From the NCBI GenBank assembly GCA_021815835.1, contig JAKAZN010000182.1, forward strand, positions 1-5,204: a stretch of 5,204 nt of DNA, written 5' to 3'. The notes beneath the pieces were generated by a model. The model did not search any database. It saw only the letters and a program-made list of their open reading frames with translations, and was not told the DNA's origin. Positions within the stretch are counted from its first letter, which is position 1, and each line of letters begins with the position of its first letter. A program made the translations under genes and the position numbers. This DNA comes from Pseudomonadota bacterium (GTDB taxonomy: Bacteria > Pseudomonadota > Alphaproteobacteria > Acetobacterales > Acetobacteraceae). This document shows, piece by piece, positions 4,503 to 5,204 of this stretch.

Positions 4503-4530
4503 GCGGGTTTCCTCCGTTGCGATGGCGGGC

Positions 4531-4559
4531 TTTTAGGGGGCGGCCGCCTGTGGGGGCAA
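4531..4559 (-). promoter_or_regulatory. Candidate promoter of the RidA-family gene
   Basis: On the minus strand TTGCCC (4554-4559) is followed after 17 bases by CTAAAA (4531-4536), whose surroundings match six of eight positions of GCTANAWC. The spacer contains a GC-only palindrome (GGCGGCCGCC, 4539-4548). The leader would be roughly 20-25 bases and would end in the strong RBS. Confidence 0.35.
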
Positions 4560-4607
4560 GCGGCATGGGAAACCGGTAGGGACGAGCGCGGCGGGATCAG
4601 CGTCCGA

Positions 4608-5204
4608 TCAGCGGCGCGTCAGCAGCGCGGGCTGTTCGTCGCGCAGCGAGGGGTGCGGCACGCGCGGGCCCAGGGTCTCCGGCCAGTCCCAGCGCACCGG
4701 GTCGAACAGGGCGCGCATGGCCGGGAGATCGCAATCGAAGGGCGGGCCGCCGGGTTGTCCGGTCTGCATGAACAGGATGAAAAGCCGCCCTCCCGGTCGC
4801 AGCCAGTCCGCCAGCCGCGCCGCATACTCCGGCCACAGCGCCGGCGGCAGGGCGCAGAGGCAGGTCTGGTCGTAGATCGCGTCGAACGCCGCCCCCGGCG
4901 CCCAGGCGAAGAGATCGGCCACCTCCGCGCGCGCCGTCGCGCCGAAGGGGGATAGTCGGTCGCGCTGCACCGCCACGGCGCTCGGGGCCGCATCGACCAC
5001 GGTGACATCGAAGCCGGCTTCCGCCAGCGCCGCCGGCTCGGCGCTGCGCCCGGCGCCGGGGATGAGCACACGGCCCGGCGGGGCGAGGAGCCCGGATGCG
5101 CGCCAGGCGAGGAAGGCCGGGTGCGCCGCCGGGCGTTCCCAGGGGGGAGCGTTCCCAGGGGCGACGCCAGCCTGGTATTTGCTCTCCCAGTCGATCGCTT
5201 GGGT
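4608..5204 (-). CDS. TPMT-like class I SAM-dependent methyltransferase, 5' end outside the window
   Basis: 198 residues are visible. The frame is open to the right edge, so the true start lies beyond it, probably only a few codons away. The visible start TQAIDWESKYQAG is the conserved N-terminal DWE..Y..G segment of bacterial TPMT-like (thiopurine S-methyltransferase family) proteins, and PWERPAAHPAFLAW follows. SAM motif I is VLIPGAGRSAEPAALAEAGF (about 46-65), with acidic VVDAAP after the next strand. AEVADLF is the motif II region, YDQTCLCALPP the active-site loop, and LADWLRPGGRLF motif III. Family members methylate thiols, selenium/tellurium compounds, halides or other small nucleophiles; the substrate cannot be read from sequence. 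A GTG at 5067-5069 is inside motif I and is not the start. Between Y..G and PWERP it carries about five extra residues coded by a partial direct repeat. Confidence 0.85.
   Translation of the reverse strand, partial: TQAIDWESKYQAGVAPGNAPPWERPAAHPAFLAWRASGLLAPPGRVLIPGAGRSAEPAALAEAGFDVTVVDAAPSAVAVQRDRLSPFGATARAEVADLFAWAPGAAFDAIYDQTCLCALPPALWPEYAARLADWLRPGGRLFILFMQTGQPGGPPFDCDLPAMRALFDPVRWDWPETLGPRVPHPSLRDEQPALLTRR
5133..5161. repeat. 13-bp direct repeat, 16-bp period, inside the methyltransferase N-terminus
   Basis: GCGTTCCCAGGGG occurs at 5133-5145 and again at 5149-5161. The period is not a multiple of three, so the copies are read in different frames: the right copy (nearer the N-terminus) gives PGNA and the left one gives PWER. 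Confidence 0.75.

Noticed and set aside
5067..5069. GTG as start of a 153-residue methyltransferase
   Set aside because: It would begin inside SAM motif I. The frame continues to the window edge with conserved N-terminal TPMT-like residues, so the gene is cut by the edge.
1..5204. CRISPR array, insertion sequence, prophage, toxin-antitoxin or defence system
   Set aside because: The only repeats are short in-frame coding repeats. No transposase, integrase, nuclease or toxin-like protein is present in any credible frame.

Overview
The window is very GC-rich, and its codons favour G or C at the third position. The protein set (two-domain Nfu scaffold, RutE-type reductase, TsaB and RimI in tandem, and a CHAP protein of a type familiar from Rhodospirillales) and the promoter style (TTGACG-type -35, CTAAA-type -10) point to an alphaproteobacterium. 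My best guess is an Acetobacteraceae-like member of the Rhodospirillales. This is inference from family resemblance; no search was run.

Layout. Every protein gene is on the minus strand, and the only plus-strand gene is a tRNA. Reading the minus strand from the right edge: (1) a TPMT-like SAM-dependent methyltransferase whose 5' end is cut by the window edge (4608-5204); (2) a RidA-family protein (4152-4502) with a good RBS, a possible promoter and a strong hairpin after its stop; (3) a 222-bp intergenic region (3929-4151) with a perfect DnaA-box 9-mer overlapping a 25-bp near-palindrome, in a locally AT-richer patch; (4) a secreted CHAP-domain protein (2789-3928) whose catalytic domain lies between two histidine-rich arms built from 5-residue repeats; (5) tRNA-His(GTG) on the plus strand (2679-2755), convergent with the CHAP gene and divergent from the next operon; (6) a tightly packed operon: Nfu Fe-S scaffold (1975-2541), RutE-like nitroreductase (1391-1975), tsaB (707-1378), rimI (268-714). 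Neighbours overlap by 1 bp, are 12 bp apart, and overlap by 8 bp; (7) a 48-residue single-span membrane protein (16-162).

How they work together. TsaB serves t6A37 modification of ANN-decoding tRNAs, and RimI acetylates protein N-termini; their coupling is a widespread bacterial arrangement. Nfu delivers Fe-S clusters. The RutE-like protein is a flavin reductase. The four probably share one transcript as housekeeping functions. The RidA protein and the methyltransferase are separate metabolic or protective genes.

The least ordinary part is the CHAP gene: about 45 histidines in a mature protein of about 335 residues, arranged as HH every five residues on both sides of a peptidoglycan-hydrolase-type domain, next to the tRNA-His gene and behind a leader with a palindrome and a DnaA box. 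I see no CRISPR array, insertion sequence, phage gene or toxin-antitoxin pair, and no gene-free stretch longer than 300 bases.
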